Source: Pteria penguin
Lineage: Eukaryota > Mollusca > Bivalvia > Pterioida > Pteriidae
Reading direction: 5' to 3'
NCBI GenBank assembly: GCA_035048485.1
Contig: CM068592.1
Location: 36,216,001 to 36,280,000, forward strand
Length of the DNA stretch: 64,000 bases
Shown here: piece after piece, positions 47,340 to 60,362 of the stretch
Position numbering within the stretch: the first letter of the stretch is position 1
Layout: the number at the start of each line of letters is the position of its first letter
Made by a program: the position numbers and the translations under genes
The notes under the pieces: generated by a model
Seen by the model: the letters and a program-made list of their open reading frames with translations, nothing else
The model's database searches: none
What the model was told of the DNA's origin: nothing

Positions 47340-48890
47340 GGAAGCCAGCAGAATTTATTATCTTCTGATTTCAAATGAACTCCTTCAAAGAATAATTAGC
47401 TCTGACATCAGACCAGCCATCACCAAAACTACTGACCACATGGCATTAAGCCTTGAACTTAACATTGAAAACAATATAAAAGGTCCAGGATATTGGAAAC
47501 TAAACAACACTCTTCTCCAAGATGAAAAATACAAAGAGGTTATTAAACACTGCTTAACAAAATATACTGATATGCCGAATAAAACAATCAAATGTGAACA
47601 AACGATATGGGATCTATATAAAATAGAAATTAAAGAATCATCTATCAAATTTGGAACAGAAAGAGCAAAGAAGAGGAAAAATAAGATTAATGAAGATTCT
47701 AAGTAATCCTCCGAAGGGAAGTCCGGTACATTAAAAGTAAATTTGCAGTATAAAATTAATAAATTAGAGAATAAATTAATTCAAATTGAGAACAATAATA
47801 ACACAACAGGAATCAAACTACTAGAAACTGAACTAGAGGCTTTATATGTTGAAAAAGCTTTAGGGGCCCAAATACGATCAAGAATGAAATGGATTGATGA
47901 TAGCGAGAAGAAGACAAACTGAAAAGGTCATCCTAAACTTAAATGACCAAGAAGGAAACCTTCTAAATGAACAAAATGAGATAATAAGAAATTCTCTGGA
48001 AACTTATATCAATCAGTCAAACTTAATATAAACCTTATCACTGAATACAAACAATAGCTCAATACTGAATCAACACTGAGTGAAGATGAAAAAAATATTG
48101 TGAAGGACCTCTTACAGAAGAGGAATGTAAAAACTCCCCAGGCAAGTTCTATCAAACGTTCTGGAATAATATTGAAAAGCTCCTAATTAGAATCTTTAAA
48201 TACTGCTTATATAGAAGGGAAGTTATCAAAAGCACAAAGAACAAGCTTTTTATCACTCATGTCCAAGAAGGATGATCCATATAACATAAACAACTGGCGG
48301 CCCATTTCTCTCCTGAATGTGGACTATAAAATACCTGCCCATTCCTAGCAGGACGGATCAAAACAATATTACCCAAAAATAATTCACTCTGATCAAAATG
48401 GCTTCGTAAAAGGATGAAACATCAACTGCAACATTCAAGTTATACAAGATATCATTGATTAATCACTTTGAAAAAAAAGACATAATACTGTTCCTTGATT
48501 TTGCTAAAGCCTTTGATACAGTTGAATGGGACTATATGTTTATTGCTTTAAAATACTTTTCTTTTGTCAACTTTTTTTCTACACTGGGTGCACACACTCT
48601 ATAAAGACAATGACCGTTCTATATCTAATAACGGTTGTATTTCATCCCAATCGAATATCTAGAGGAATCAAACAAGAAAGTCCCCTATCATCCCTTCTTT
48701 TCGTAAATACAGTAGAAACAATGGCTATTAAAATAGACAAGAAGAATCAATAAAAAGTATAAAAGTAAGCATTCACCACAAATATCAATTCAAAATATCA
48801 CAAATGGTAGATGATGCTACATTATTATTAAAATCAAAAAGTTACATAACAAAAACCTTAAGTGGAATAGAAATATTTGGACCATTAGGC
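47340..48890 (+). pseudogene. LINE reverse transcriptase relic
   Basis: Plus-strand frames with many shifts follow a LINE pol in order: NNIKGPGYWKLNNTLLQDEK (the block after the endonuclease, 47465-47525), QTIWDLYKIEIKES (47600-47642), ALGAQIRSRMKWIDDSEK (about 47855-47910), NNWRPISLLNVDYKI (48290-48332), AGRIKTILPK, SDQNGFVKG (about 48350-48415), LFLDFAKAFDTVEWD with the first catalytic Asp (about 48490-48533), and GIKQESPLSSLLFV with the usual GC(P)LS altered (48665-48706). ISQMVDDATLLLKS (48795-48840) stands for the (A/F)xDD box and keeps the Asp pair. The order WKLN, WRPISLLN, KAFD, DD is typical of L1/Nimb-like LINEs. It cannot encode a working protein. Confidence 0.82.
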
Positions 48891-49099
48891 ACCGTCCATT
48901 TGATACTCGGGGGGCGGCTGGGATTTTTTGAAAAAAAATTCTTGCCCTGATTTTGAATAAAGCAATAATCTTGTTCAGTCACACAGTGAAAACAAGTAAT
49001 CTGTCTTCAATAGCTTGGCGTAATTTAAGATCATACTTTGGAAAAAATTAGGTGTTGAAACTCAATTTTTCCGAGCGAGCTTCGCTCGCCAGAATTATA

Positions 49100-49575
49100 T
49101 ATAACACAACTGTTTATATTATTACGATCTTTGTTTTTCATCACTTCAATCATGGACAAACCGACGATATTTGTTACGTGAATTTAATGGCAAGATTTAT
49201 CAGCAGACAGTTGGGATTTCTATGGGTATTAACTGTGCACTTCTTATAGCAGATCTGTTTCTATATTGTTATGTTGGGGGTTTCATGTATTCTTTTCAAA
49301 ACTCTAAACGATTCGACCTTATTGAGATGTTGGCTGATACCTCTAGTTACATGTACATGTATCTTGACGGCACCTTAGTTATTGATAACCCCGAGTTTGA
49401 AAGATATATGGCTAAGTTATACCCACCTGAACTTCAGTTAAGCAAAGCCAATATTTGTAATACAGACACACGTGTCTTGGACCTATACATTAATACAATT
49501 AACAATAAAATTCATACCAATATTGATGATAAACATGACGGATTTAGATTTCCTGTTGTAAATTTTCCTTAGTTG
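49100..49575 (+). pseudogene. Penelope-like RT fragment, same family as 37.3-39.5 kb
   Basis: Plus-strand frame reading FNGKIYQQTVGISMGINCAL (49183-49242), LIADLFLYCYVGGFMYSFQN, MYMYLDGTLVIDNPEFERYM (49350-49410) and YPPELQLSKAN. It matches the minus-strand relic segment by segment (GIPMGTNCAPLISDLFLYCY, RYLDDILLIDNPEFEQF and PPELKLNKAN). The second catalytic Asp of the YLDD box is Gly here (YLDG), so the catalytic site is lost. Only the palm region survives. Confidence 0.8.
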
Positions 49576-49838
49576 AATAGTTACAGATGTTCCTAAACTA
49601 GGACTCCCATCAAATGGTATTTACAGTTGTTTCGATTTGCCAGCGCCTGCACTAACGTTTTGGACTTTCAAAAAAAAAAAAAAAAAAAAAAATACAAATA
49701 CATATAACGTTGGAACTTTCTACTTAGGGTTACAAGTATCATAAACTTTAAAAAGCCTTCGGAAATTGTTTTAGGTCCTCTTCAGAACTTTTATCATACT
49801 TCGGAATTATTACTTTGTATCCAATGAAATTTCTAATC

Positions 49839-50467
49839 TACGGAAGCCCATTCAGGACCTATCAAAATTATTTTTGAATTTGATATAACAAATTCTTAAA
49901 TTTGTTAAAACGGATTAAATTCGTTTTAACGAATTCTTGAATTTGTCAAAACGGATTAAATTCGTTTTAACAAATTTGAGGAATTCGTTATAATGTATTA
50001 AATCTGTTATAACAAATTTGAGGAATTCGTTATAACGAATAGGGACCTATCAAAAAATATTTTTGAATTTGATATAACGAATTCTTAAATTTGTTGAAAC
50101 GGATTTAATTTGTTTTAACGAATTCTTGAATTTGTTAAAACCGATTAAATTCGTTTTAACAAATTTGAGAAATTTGTTATAACGTATTAAATCTGTTATA
50201 ACTAATTTGAGGAATATATGGATTTAAGAATTCGTTATTTCTAATTTGTTAAAACGAATTTGAAAATCTGTAAAAACGAATTCTTGAATTTGTTATAACA
50301 GATTTAAATTGTTATAACGAAATCCTCAAATTTGTTATTACAGATTTAATTCGTAATAACGAATTCTTCAAATTTGTTAAAATGAATTTAATCCGTTTTA
50401 ACAAATTCAAGAATTCGTTATATCAAATTCAAAAATATTTTTGATAGGTCCTAAATGGGCTTCCGTA
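49839..50467. mobile_element. TIR-bearing MITE with internal palindromic sub-repeats
   Basis: The ends are inverted repeats: TACGGAAGCCCATTCAGGAC at the left and the complement of GTCCTAAATGGGCTTCCGTA at the right. They continue through TATCAAAAATATTTTTGAAT, so the TIR is about 50 bp or more, with TA at both edges, as in Tc1/mariner-type insertions. The interior is a series of about ten short palindromic blocks built on GAATTC/GTTATAAC/GTTTTAAC motifs. No transposase is encoded. The 50040-50090 block repeats the outer TIR phrase (GGGACCTATCAAAAAATATT), suggesting an internal duplication. Confidence 0.88.
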
Positions 50468-51127
50468 CTAATATCAATGTCTACGGTGGTCTTATGTACA
50501 AACTTAAGAGGGTCTAAGGTGCCAATAAGTTAACTCATCGGGTTCCAAAATAGTGAAACGCCCTCGTGATCTACAATTATATGACCCGGGGATCATCAAA
50601 AGGAGAATAATTTTTGTATTGACTCCTTCTACACTTCTATATAGAGATTTTTCCTTGAACCTGTACGCTGACCAACAGGCGGGTGAGAACTGTACGATGT
50701 TGAAACCTTTTTCAAAGGAGAAATTGTCCTAACCCTGGATTTCAAAATATTTATAACAGGATTTGTAAAAAATTACTGAAAAATTGCATTATTGCCTAGG
50801 ATAAAAGCAAAGTCACCCCCTCATGCATTCTCCCGCCTTTACTCATATTGTATAGCTCATATTGTATAGCTCCATGGTGACTTCTGCCACATAATTGAAT
50901 CAGTAACTCCTCTTTTTTCTTTCATAAAAGAATGCTGCAATATGCAAAACTCAAAACGGATACGTACTGTCAAATAGTCCCATTGAAAATAAATCCCAAG
51001 GAGTATACATCATAAAAAATCACGAATCTGGATCATCTGAGCGTTTGTGAAATAGTCTCAGGTCGAACTCACTGCGCATACGTATTCCACATGACACGGC
51101 CTTCTTAATAATCGGGCTATAGGATTC
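50468..51127. other. No gene; includes one R50 core copy
   Basis: No coding sequence recognised. The only feature is the R50 core at 50866-50923 (listed separately). Confidence 0.5.
50866..50923 (-). repeat. R50 core copy, minus strand
   Basis: Reverse complement of the GAAAAAAGAGGAGTTACTG...TGTGGCAGAAGTCACCATGG...AGCTAT core. Outside these ~58 bases it does not resemble the other copies. Confidence 0.8.
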
Positions 51128-51140
51128 CTAATCGACTTAG

Positions 51141-51307
51141 CAGGGCAGGCTTGGTGTAGTGGTTAAGCGCTTGGCTTGCGGCGAAGACGACCTGGGTTCG
51201 ATTCCCGGGATGTGCCACTGTGTTTAAGAGGTTGGTTACCTCCTGCTTCCATGTCGCGATATGACTGAAAAGTTGTTGAAAGCGACGTCAAAACACCAAT
51301 CAACCAA
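51141..51307 (+). repeat. tRNA-headed SINE, family B, with target-site duplication
   Basis: The tRNA-like head has A-box TGGTGTAGTGGTTAAGCG and B-box GGTTCGATTCC. The body TGTCGCGATATGACTGAAAA is followed by GTTGTTGAAAGCGACGT and a CAATCAACCAA tail. Target-site duplication CTAAT(C/G)GACTTAG at 51128-51140 and 51308-51320, with one mismatch. It differs from family A in body and tail. Confidence 0.92.
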
Positions 51308-51844
51308 CTAATGGACTTAGCCGCCATTAACTGCAGTCCTAAACTTGAGGGAGGAAATAAAACGTATTCCCACAAAAATGACTTAAATAACAATGAAATG
51401 TTCTTATGACGTCATAAGGTTGCTAGCGTTCATTGTCGTTTATAACTCATAGTACACAAGCGCCGCCTAACGGAGTATATATGCACAATTAATGTAACTT
51501 GCTGAGATGAACTCATTTAACCCCGTTGTAATTCATACCCGTATAATAAAAATCGTGACGTCACATCGCTCGACCCCAATAATGCACATAGTAATACTAA
51601 TAACTGTACCTTCGCGTTTGGGAAGTGCCTAACTGAAATTACCCGCGAACAGCGATCAGCTGTGGGCCCGTTTACTGACTATTAAGCATTAAAAAAATAT
51701 TTGTGTATGTTCTAATTTTATCAATCTGTGCTGGCTGTTCCCCTTCGTGAATACAACCAAAGGTACACACTTCATCTAAATATAGAAAAGGTGATTTCAT
51801 GACCGAAATAGATTGTTCGTTGTGAAAGGTGGCGCATATATAAA
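51308..51844. other. No gene recognised
   Basis: AT-rich intergenic sequence with scattered GACGTCA-like motifs (GTGACGTCAC near 51556), which are common throughout this window and not specific evidence of regulation. Confidence 0.45.
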
Positions 51845-51995
51845 GAATAAGTGTCTAAATTTGTGTTTTGTGACGTATGCAACACATAGCAAGTACATTT
51901 ATCGTATATAATGCGCTAACGTGCATTATATGTACTATTATGTACTTGCTATGTGTTGCTCATACATCACAAAACACAAATTTAGACACTTATTC
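51845..51995. mobile_element. Fold-back MITE, copy 1
   Basis: The left arm 51845-51897 (GAATAAGTGTCTAAATTTGT onward) is complementary to 51941-51995 with few mismatches. The ~43-bp loop contains GCTAACGTGCATTATAT. The arms end in GAATAAGTGTCT/AGACACTTATTC and are flanked by TATATA-like sequence. It is related to the copy at 52421-52576. Confidence 0.88.
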
Positions 51996-52040
51996 TACAA
52001 AAAAAATGTATATATAAATTACATTGATCTGTGAAGTCAT

Positions 52041-52098
52041 AAGAAAAAAAGAGGAGTTACTGGCTCAGTTATGTGGCAGAAGTCACCATGGAGCTATA
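52041..52098 (+). repeat. R50 core copy, plus strand
   Basis: AAGAAAAAAAGAGGAGTTAC, then TGGCTCAGTTATGTGGCAGA and AGTCACCATGGAGCTAT, nearly identical to the 41721 copy over the core. It lies between the two fold-back MITEs. Confidence 0.85.
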
Positions 52099-52420
52099 AG
52101 GCCTCATATTTGATCCAATTTTCAGTACAGAAAGCGATGTTTGGCAGACTTTTCATTGTTATGTTTATGACGTCATAATGAAATGTTCGACATTTCCAAT
52201 CTTGCGTGACGTCATCAAAATGGTATTTTGCGTTTATGGGCTTGACATTCGACGAAAGTATGTCATTCTGGATAAACGTTACGTTGCCATGGGACACCGG
52301 CTGATTCTTTCAATTTATTACTTCCCTCCGAAATGATTTGCTGATGCTGTTTATAAAAAGGAAGTTTACAGTATGATATTTTGGCATTAAAAGCGCATAT
52401 ATATATATATATATATATAT

Positions 52421-52576
52421 AGAATAAGCGTCTTATTTTGTGTTTTCTTGCAGGAATGAATTTACAATTTCTGATGCATTTATGAGACAAAATGAGCTAA
52501 CGTGCATTATATCTAATAAATGCATCAGCCTTTTAATTCATTCCTGCATGAAAACACAAAATAAGACACTTATTCT
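52421..52576. mobile_element. Fold-back MITE, copy 2
   Basis: The left arm 52421-52482 (AGAATAAGCGTCTTATTTTG onward) is complementary to 52516-52576. The loop GAGCTAACGTGCATTATATC is nearly the same as in copy 1, although the inner arms differ in sequence. It is preceded by an (AT)12 run at 52398-52421. Confidence 0.88.
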
Positions 52577-52801
52577 ATATATAACGGAGGGCGAAGCTCA
52601 TTGCAATTTTTTGTGAAGTCCGAAAGGTATGTCAGTATTTAAGTCTCAATCAAATGTACTTCTCTCGCCTTCCTGTAGTAGTTAGAATTCATCCTGCACA
52701 TTTCTATAATAATTAATTAGATTTGATATACTAATACTATGTAAAATACGTAAGTAACTAGTGTCACATGACTATGACACTAACAACAATGTACCACAGT
52801 G

Positions 52802-52895
52802 GGCATTCACGGACCCCTGAAATTCAGAGGTGAGACCAGGTGCCCGGGAGGAGTGATCGTCACCTGTTTGGCTAGTCACACCAGCCGTGAATGCC
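52802..52895. repeat. GC-rich repeat block closed by an 11-bp stem
   Basis: GGCATTCACGG (52802-52812) pairs perfectly with CCGTGAATGCC (52885-52895). The enclosed GC-rich block includes GGTGAGACCAGGTGCCCGGG. It lies between the fold-back MITEs and the Penelope relic on its 3' side, so it may belong to that element's terminal region. I did not find conserved hammerhead ribozyme boxes in it. Confidence 0.6.
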
Positions 52896-52922
52896 TTACA
52901 TACAGACGAAACATATGTAGCT

Positions 52923-53061
52923 AGCACTGTATATATACATGAATGCGAACAAACGCTGTACAGAAAGTGTCATAGCTACATAACACCAGGAAAAAGGGTT
53001 TAGCACTGTATATATACACAAATGTGAACAAGCACTGTGTAGAAAGTGTCACAGCCACATA
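52923..53061. repeat. Tandem duplication, 79-bp period, two copies
   Basis: AGCACTGTATATATACA at 52923 recurs at 53002, and the following TGCTGT/GTAGAAAGTGTCA...CCACATA segments also match. The pair sits directly downstream (minus-strand sense) of the Penelope endonuclease remains. Confidence 0.75.
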
Positions 53062-53084
53062 TGTCCTATAGAATTAAAATGTAT

Positions 53085-54420
53085 TGAAACTGCCTTATTT
53101 CTTCAGTGTCTGATGTCTGCTAGGTGTTCTTTTACGGGTCCCCCAACCGTCCTTTCGTTTCTCCGACGTTTGCAAATTTACTGCTTTTATTACACCTTAG
53201 CCCATATACAACATTGATTGTTTTGCAACTAACACTTTTTTCAATCTTCCTTATGTGTGGAATTTCCGAATCTGAACTACTTATAATAATCTTGCAAACC
53301 ACACACGCTTTTTACCACACCCGTTAACGTCTGTACTTTTTGTTTGAATATTTTATTATGTTTTCCATGTATAAGGAAGTCAGTGAGGTTTCGATCTCTT
53401 TTAAAGGCAACTAAAGGTGGTTTGTCGAAAATCTACTTCATATCTGTTGATTTGTACAATAAATGTAAATGGTCTCGGCTAATACTTTGTATATCTAGAG
53501 AATGTGTATCCCGTTTCCTCAGATGCGTCTTACATGTAAGCTCATTTCTACCTTTTATGTTATCTGATTCCTTACTACAAAATGCGTCTAATTCTTATCC
53601 CAAGACCAAATGGTAGCGATTTTTTCACGCAAGCTGGATGATTCGAACTTTTATGTACATAGATATGTTTGTTAGTGGGCTTGGAGTATAGATCAGTGAC
53701 TATGGATCTTTTGTCAGTTATAACATGGTATCCAGAAATTCTTTATTCTCCTTACTATATCGTAGCTCTACCTTTATATTTGGTGGATATTATTTGCTAA
53801 ATTTTGAAGTTGCTTTAGTGAATCAACTCCGTGCAACCAAATCCCGAAGCCCTCATCAATATATCCATAGTGTATCATGGGTTGTTTTACACACTTTCCT
53901 AAAGCCTCATCCCACATCCTTCTGTATGTACAAGTGTCATTTTGTCTAGGCGAGATCCTATAGCGACACCGTCTTTCTGAATATATTGTTTGCTGTTGAC
54001 GTTATTATCTAAAACAGTCCTTATCATCTCAAGTACCCTTTTCCGAACCGAACGTCTTTTCTCTTCTTTGGTCTAGAGCATTTTTGCATGCTTGCAAGCA
54101 TTACTATCTAGGGATAGAAGGATACAATTGCTCTACATCAAAGCAGAAAAGGATTGCGGTTTTGTTTTTGGAAGTTTCTGCCCTTTTATTGCATCTAGTT
54201 TTCTAAGAAAATTGGTAGTGTCCTATATGTTAATTGGAGACATTTCAACATATACTTTGAGTTGTTTTCCAACAATATCTGCCATTCTTTCTGTGGGTGT
54301 ACTAATACCACTAACTTTAGACCTTAACGGGCTTTTATTCTTATGTAGTTTGGGGTAATCTTTGACTTGTCCTGGTTTACATAGTTTAGGTACTAGATAT
54401 TTTTTTTTCATTTTGGTCAT
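53085..54420 (-). pseudogene. Penelope-like element relic: RT plus GIY-YIG endonuclease
   Basis: Read from 54420 downwards on the minus strand: DYPKLHKNKSPLRSKVSGIS (54300-54360), TPTERMADIVGKQLKVYVEM, DTTNFLRKLDAIKGQ (about 54170-54215), QKDGVAIGSRL (about 53955-53990), and YIDEGFGIWLHGVDSLKQLQ (about 53800-53870), which holds the place of the YxDD box. Further down, DRNLTDFLIHGKH lies at about 53350-53395, and finally NVVYGLRCNKSSKFANVGET followed by KGRLGD (53130-53215). The last block is the GIY-YIG endonuclease start with its Cys-containing segment and downstream Arg. RT followed by C-terminal GIY-YIG is the canonical Penelope layout. Many stops and frame changes make it inactive. Confidence 0.85.
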
Positions 54421-54929
54421 TTTTAAAAATGGTCACATTAGCAGTGAAATGACCGAAACGTCGAATATATATAAATTAGATACAATAACATCAATGTAAT
54501 AGGTAGAGGGAGCATAGATATGCTGTTCAGAAGACAGGAAATGTCCAAATTTGAAAGCCGTAAGTCAAGATGAGTCCATTCCCTCCTTTGAAGGAGGACA
54601 ACAGACTCCGATGTGAATGTTATAGAACGAAGGGGCTTTGTACGTTGGTAACAAATTATACTATAGATCGAATTCTTTTCGATTTAGCTTTAACCAGAAT
54701 CGCAGATCAATGATATATGCTTCAAAGAATAGTGATTCGTCAATTTCCTTTCAAGCACAAAGTTTTCCATGGGATCCATCCCTCTGTTTTTTACCATGGC
54801 AAATTTCTAGTAGATACCACCACGTTTTATTTATCTATTTATTTTTTTTTCCTATATTTATGTGTCATTATACGCTATTATATTCTTGTATATTATATAA
54901 CGTCGAAAAAGAAAAGATGAACTTTCCTT

Positions 54930-55085
54930 GGCCGAACAGTAGTGTGTCGGAATGTGGCGAGTTCGAATCTCGCTGACGTTCACCATGATCGGGCGTACCT
55001 CCGATGGCAAATGGTTTAAGACGTCTGCGTGCATCAAAGTACTATATAGCTGAAATATCGCTAAAGCAGAATTAACTTAACCCAA
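54930..55085 (+). repeat. tRNA-related SINE copy, family C
   Basis: Contains a B-box-like GAGTTCGAATCTCGCTGACG and a body with CTATATAGCTGAAATATCGC followed by TAAAGCAGAATTAACTTAA. The A-box region (about 54930-54945) is degenerate. Family C differs from A and B. The preceding 54480-54929 holds nothing I recognise. Confidence 0.6.
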
Positions 55086-55689
55086 CTTTTCCACTTACCG
55101 CAAAGACTTTGTAAACAAATGGATATACATTTAAAATTTGTGAACAGTCCTCCATAGAATACTCATAAGATCAACGAAAAATCCCAAGTTTAGAGGAAGG
55201 GGGGAAGGGCTAACTTCCTATATAAGGATCCATACAGACGTGCGACTGGATTGGGGTATTCTTCTAAGGCAATCCAATATATGACTGGATATTATTTTCC
55301 TTTCAAATATATTCTTATCAATCGATGATAATTCAATAAAAGACTTATATCAATCAGTAACACGTATGTGGAGATCAGAGGAGAATCCGAAATGCAGAAT
55401 TTGGACGTAAGCCTTATCAACATCACATATATACATATAAGAACTTATATATTTGTATACATGTATATGAACTGGTATTCTTTTCACCAAGATATGAATG
55501 GGTAATGTTACACACATAACCAATAAATGAATCAGTAAGTTGCTACCGATTTAAGCAGCACGTTTGTATCAAAATAATTACAAATTAATCCCTCCCCATC
55601 CCCGTGTTAAATACAAATTATTCAAGTCTTTGCCAAGTAACGGGTTAAGTATTTGTCTATTTTTTTAAACCGGTGTAACACTAAAAAGT
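55086..55689. other. No gene recognised
   Basis: AT-rich non-coding sequence. The segment 55075-55150 weakly resembles 36930-37005 (ACATTTAAAA...CCTCCAT), suggesting a shared dispersed repeat. Confidence 0.4.
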
Positions 55690-55880
55690 GACCCCGTTGA
55701 AATCTGACCCACGGGTCAATTTTCAACGGCTTGAGAGTCGATTTTTAATGTTGAAAATTGACTCGGTCCTTTATTTAATGACCCCACCCACGCGTGAAAA
55801 AGTGACCCTCGCGTGAAAATGTGATCCTCGTTGAAAATTGGCCCGCAATGGTTGGTCATATTTTAACGTTAAAAATTACC
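55690..55880. repeat. Cluster of GACCC / TTGAAAATTGAC motifs
   Basis: About ten occurrences of GACCC, GTGACCC or GGGTCA next to GTTGAAAATTG(A/G)C or its complement TCAATTTTCAAC lie within 190 bp. The same phrases recur in the 265-bp tandem repeat (56060-57440) and at 60856-60915, so this is a dispersed, internally inverted repeat family. Confidence 0.7.
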
Positions 55881-56059
55881 CTTGTGTATAATGCTCCCTT
55901 GTACTCTTAAAACGCAACTCATATTGTGTACTCCCTGTTTACTAACAGGTCAGTTACAGAACAGAATGGTCTAAATTTTACGTAGGACAATGACATTTTA
56001 TGTAGAGTATTATGCAAATTTCGATCGCAGACGTATTGTTTAAGAGAACTAATGCTTCC

Positions 56060-57440
56060 AAGGGATCATTTTTCAACATTAATTAATGCCTCCATATGAG
56101 AAAAGCTTCGAACTCCTGTTTAAACTACAGTGTGACTACTCGATCATTCAATAAGTTAATTAGCCGCAAGTAGTGGCCCTAAATGAATGATAGGGCCACA
56201 ATTCCTTACGTTGCGTAAACTTGTATTTTTGATAAACGGAATGGTCGGCACGATTCTACGCATTTCGGCATCAAATGGAGCAAATATCTAACATATATAA
56301 ACATAAAGCAAACGATCGGCAACGTTAACTTACCCCCGATCTGTCGTCTGAAGGCTCTACACACATTTTTTCCCAAACTGTTTCAAATTTGCCGGTTTCT
56401 GTGTCAGCCATTCGGTCTCGCGAGATCTCGTTAACAGAAACCTCACAAAAAGAGGCTGAGCTGACGAAAAACACGTGGTCATGGGTGCGTGGTCATTGTT
56501 ATTGTTATGTCATTTCTCTGTTTACATTTTATTTATCGGCTAGTTACCGCATTTCTGGTCATTTCGATTTAGTTTTCTTCTTCATAAATAACTAGCCGAT
56601 GAATAAAATGTAAACAGAGAAATGACATAAAAATAACAATGACCACGTGCTTTTCGTCAGCTCATTAATTAATGACTCTATATGAAGAAAAACTTAAACT
56701 CCGGCTTATAATATAGCGTGGCTATTCGATTATACATTAGTAAGTAAAATAAACTTGAAAATTCATCATTAGAGGAAGGGTCAAATTTCAACATTAAAAA
56801 ACGACCCCATGTCGAGAAAATCTCCGTGCACATAGTTTTTGTTGAACAAAGAGTGATAGTTTGCGGAGAAAATGCATTGACATAGGCAGGGAATGGTGGG
56901 GTCATATTTCAACATTAATTAATGACTCCAAATAAAAAACATCACTCTCCGGTTTATAATATAGTGTTACTATTCGATTATTCGGTAGTAAGTAAAACGG
57001 ACTTCAAAACTGTCATTAACGGTAGGGTCTAATTTAATTTCAACATTTAAAAACGACCCTATGTCGAGAAAATTTCCTAATTACAATACAAGTATTTAGC
57101 TAATTACACTGTCTGTTTTTGTTGAATAAAGAGGGATGATCTGTGGAGACAATGCAAGGACAATAGTTGGGAAGGGTTGTTAATATTTCAGTATTAATTA
57201 ATGACACACCCATGAAAAAAATTGAACTCCGGCTTAAAACATGGTGTGGCTACTCGATTATTCGATAGTAAGTAAAATGAACTTGAAAACTGGTCATTAG
57301 AGGTAAAGTCAAATTTCAACGACCCCAAGTCGAGAAAAGCGTTTTACTATACATGTTCTTAGCTACATGTAGGTACACTTTTAGTGGGGTAATGTTTTAA
57401 CATTAAGAAAGGATCACTTTAATAGCCTATAAAATGTCTT
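56060..57440 (+). repeat. Tandem repeat, about 250-280 bp period, three units plus a partial
   Basis: Units begin with TTTCAACATTAATTAATGAC (or a close variant) at about 56067 (partial), 56660, 56905 and 57190. They continue through CTCCGG...TATAATATAG, ACTCGATTATTCG...AGTAAGTAAAA, and CATTAGAGG...AAATTTCAACATT...ACGACCCCATGTCGAGAAAA. The first unit is interrupted by the fold-back at 56458-56663. Confidence 0.8.
56458..56663. mobile_element. Fold-back element with ~75-88 bp arms
   Basis: The left arm 56458-56545 (GAGCTGACGAAAAACACGTG onward) is complementary to 56589-56663. The left arm carries a 14-bp internal duplication (TGGGTGCGTGGTCA) that is missing from the right arm. The loop is about 43 bp. 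It is inserted in, or forms part of, the 265-bp tandem array. Confidence 0.85.
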
Positions 57441-57803
57441 TGTTCAGGAAATATCTGGAACAATCAATGCATGTAGATTAATTATACGGTAGTAGATTCG
57501 TCCCTTATATTTTGTTTCGACATTTATGACACTTGATACAATTATGAACTTTTTACATGGTAAATATGCTGTGTTGTTATACCCATATAAAAAGTTTTAA
57601 ATAAATTCTATAGAAAAAGTCCAGTTACTGTTGATATCAAGCGGTCTAGGGAGTTCTTAAAAAATTCGGCCTCTGAAAATTGATTGTCTTCAAGTCAAAC
57701 TGATAATCTGTTGCCATCAATTCCAGTTGATATAACTGTACAATATTCACAAGAAAATCAAATATTGACCGAAGAAATGCGAAGGTCAATCTTTTTTTCA
57801 ATA
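57441..57803. other. No gene recognised
   Basis: AT-rich intergenic sequence without motifs I can name. Confidence 0.5.
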
Positions 57804-57813
57804 TCTAGAGTAT

Positions 57814-58168
57814 AGAACCCGTGTGACCCAGTGGTTAAGGGTCTCTTTTAATGATCGAGAGGTCCCGGGTTCGATCCCCCCCCCCCCCCCTGGTCATTGC
57901 GATTTTCTGTCTTTCGGATGAAACTGTGAAAACCGATCCCCTGTGTTACGGTAGGCGTGGCGTTCAACTGATCCCTCACTGCTTAGGGATAAGTCCTTTG
58001 CAAAGGTGTAATTCTCTATGCAATGCAGCAGGCATCTTCGCTAGCCAATGCTCTAATCCGATTCTCTCTTCTCTCAGCAGCCTAGGCAAGTGAAGATGAA
58101 CATCAGGCAGATCATGTCACCACATACGTGCAACAATCGTGTAGCGATGTTAAACAAGAATCAATCAT
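57814..58168 (+). repeat. SINE family A with an extra internal segment and a poly-C expansion
   Basis: The head has A-box-like GTGTGACCCAGTGGTTAAGG and B-box GGTTCGATCCC running into 14 C in a row. The body has CTGATCCCTCACTGCTTAGG. An insertion of about 75 bp (58035-58108) separates it from the 3' part (CATCAGGCAGAT...CAATCGTGTAGCGATGTTAAA). Target-site duplication TCTAGAGTAT at 57804-57813 and 58169-58178. Confidence 0.9.
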
Positions 58169-58178
58169 TCTAGAGTAT

Positions 58179-60358
<2,180 letters not shown>

Positions 60359-60362
<4 letters not shown>

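Noticed and set aside
47087..47374. Phe-rich minus-strand and Lys-rich plus-strand ORFs
   Set aside because: They are products of an A-rich run, with no domain or motif.
52086..52100. GTCACCATGG in the R50 core as a Kozak start
   Set aside because: The reading frame stops after three codons (ATG GAG CTA TAA) and does not stay open in the other copies.
54420..54480. GACCGAAACGTCG as part of a hammerhead ribozyme
   Set aside because: GAAAC is present but no matching CTGATGA box with flanking helices could be found nearby on either strand.
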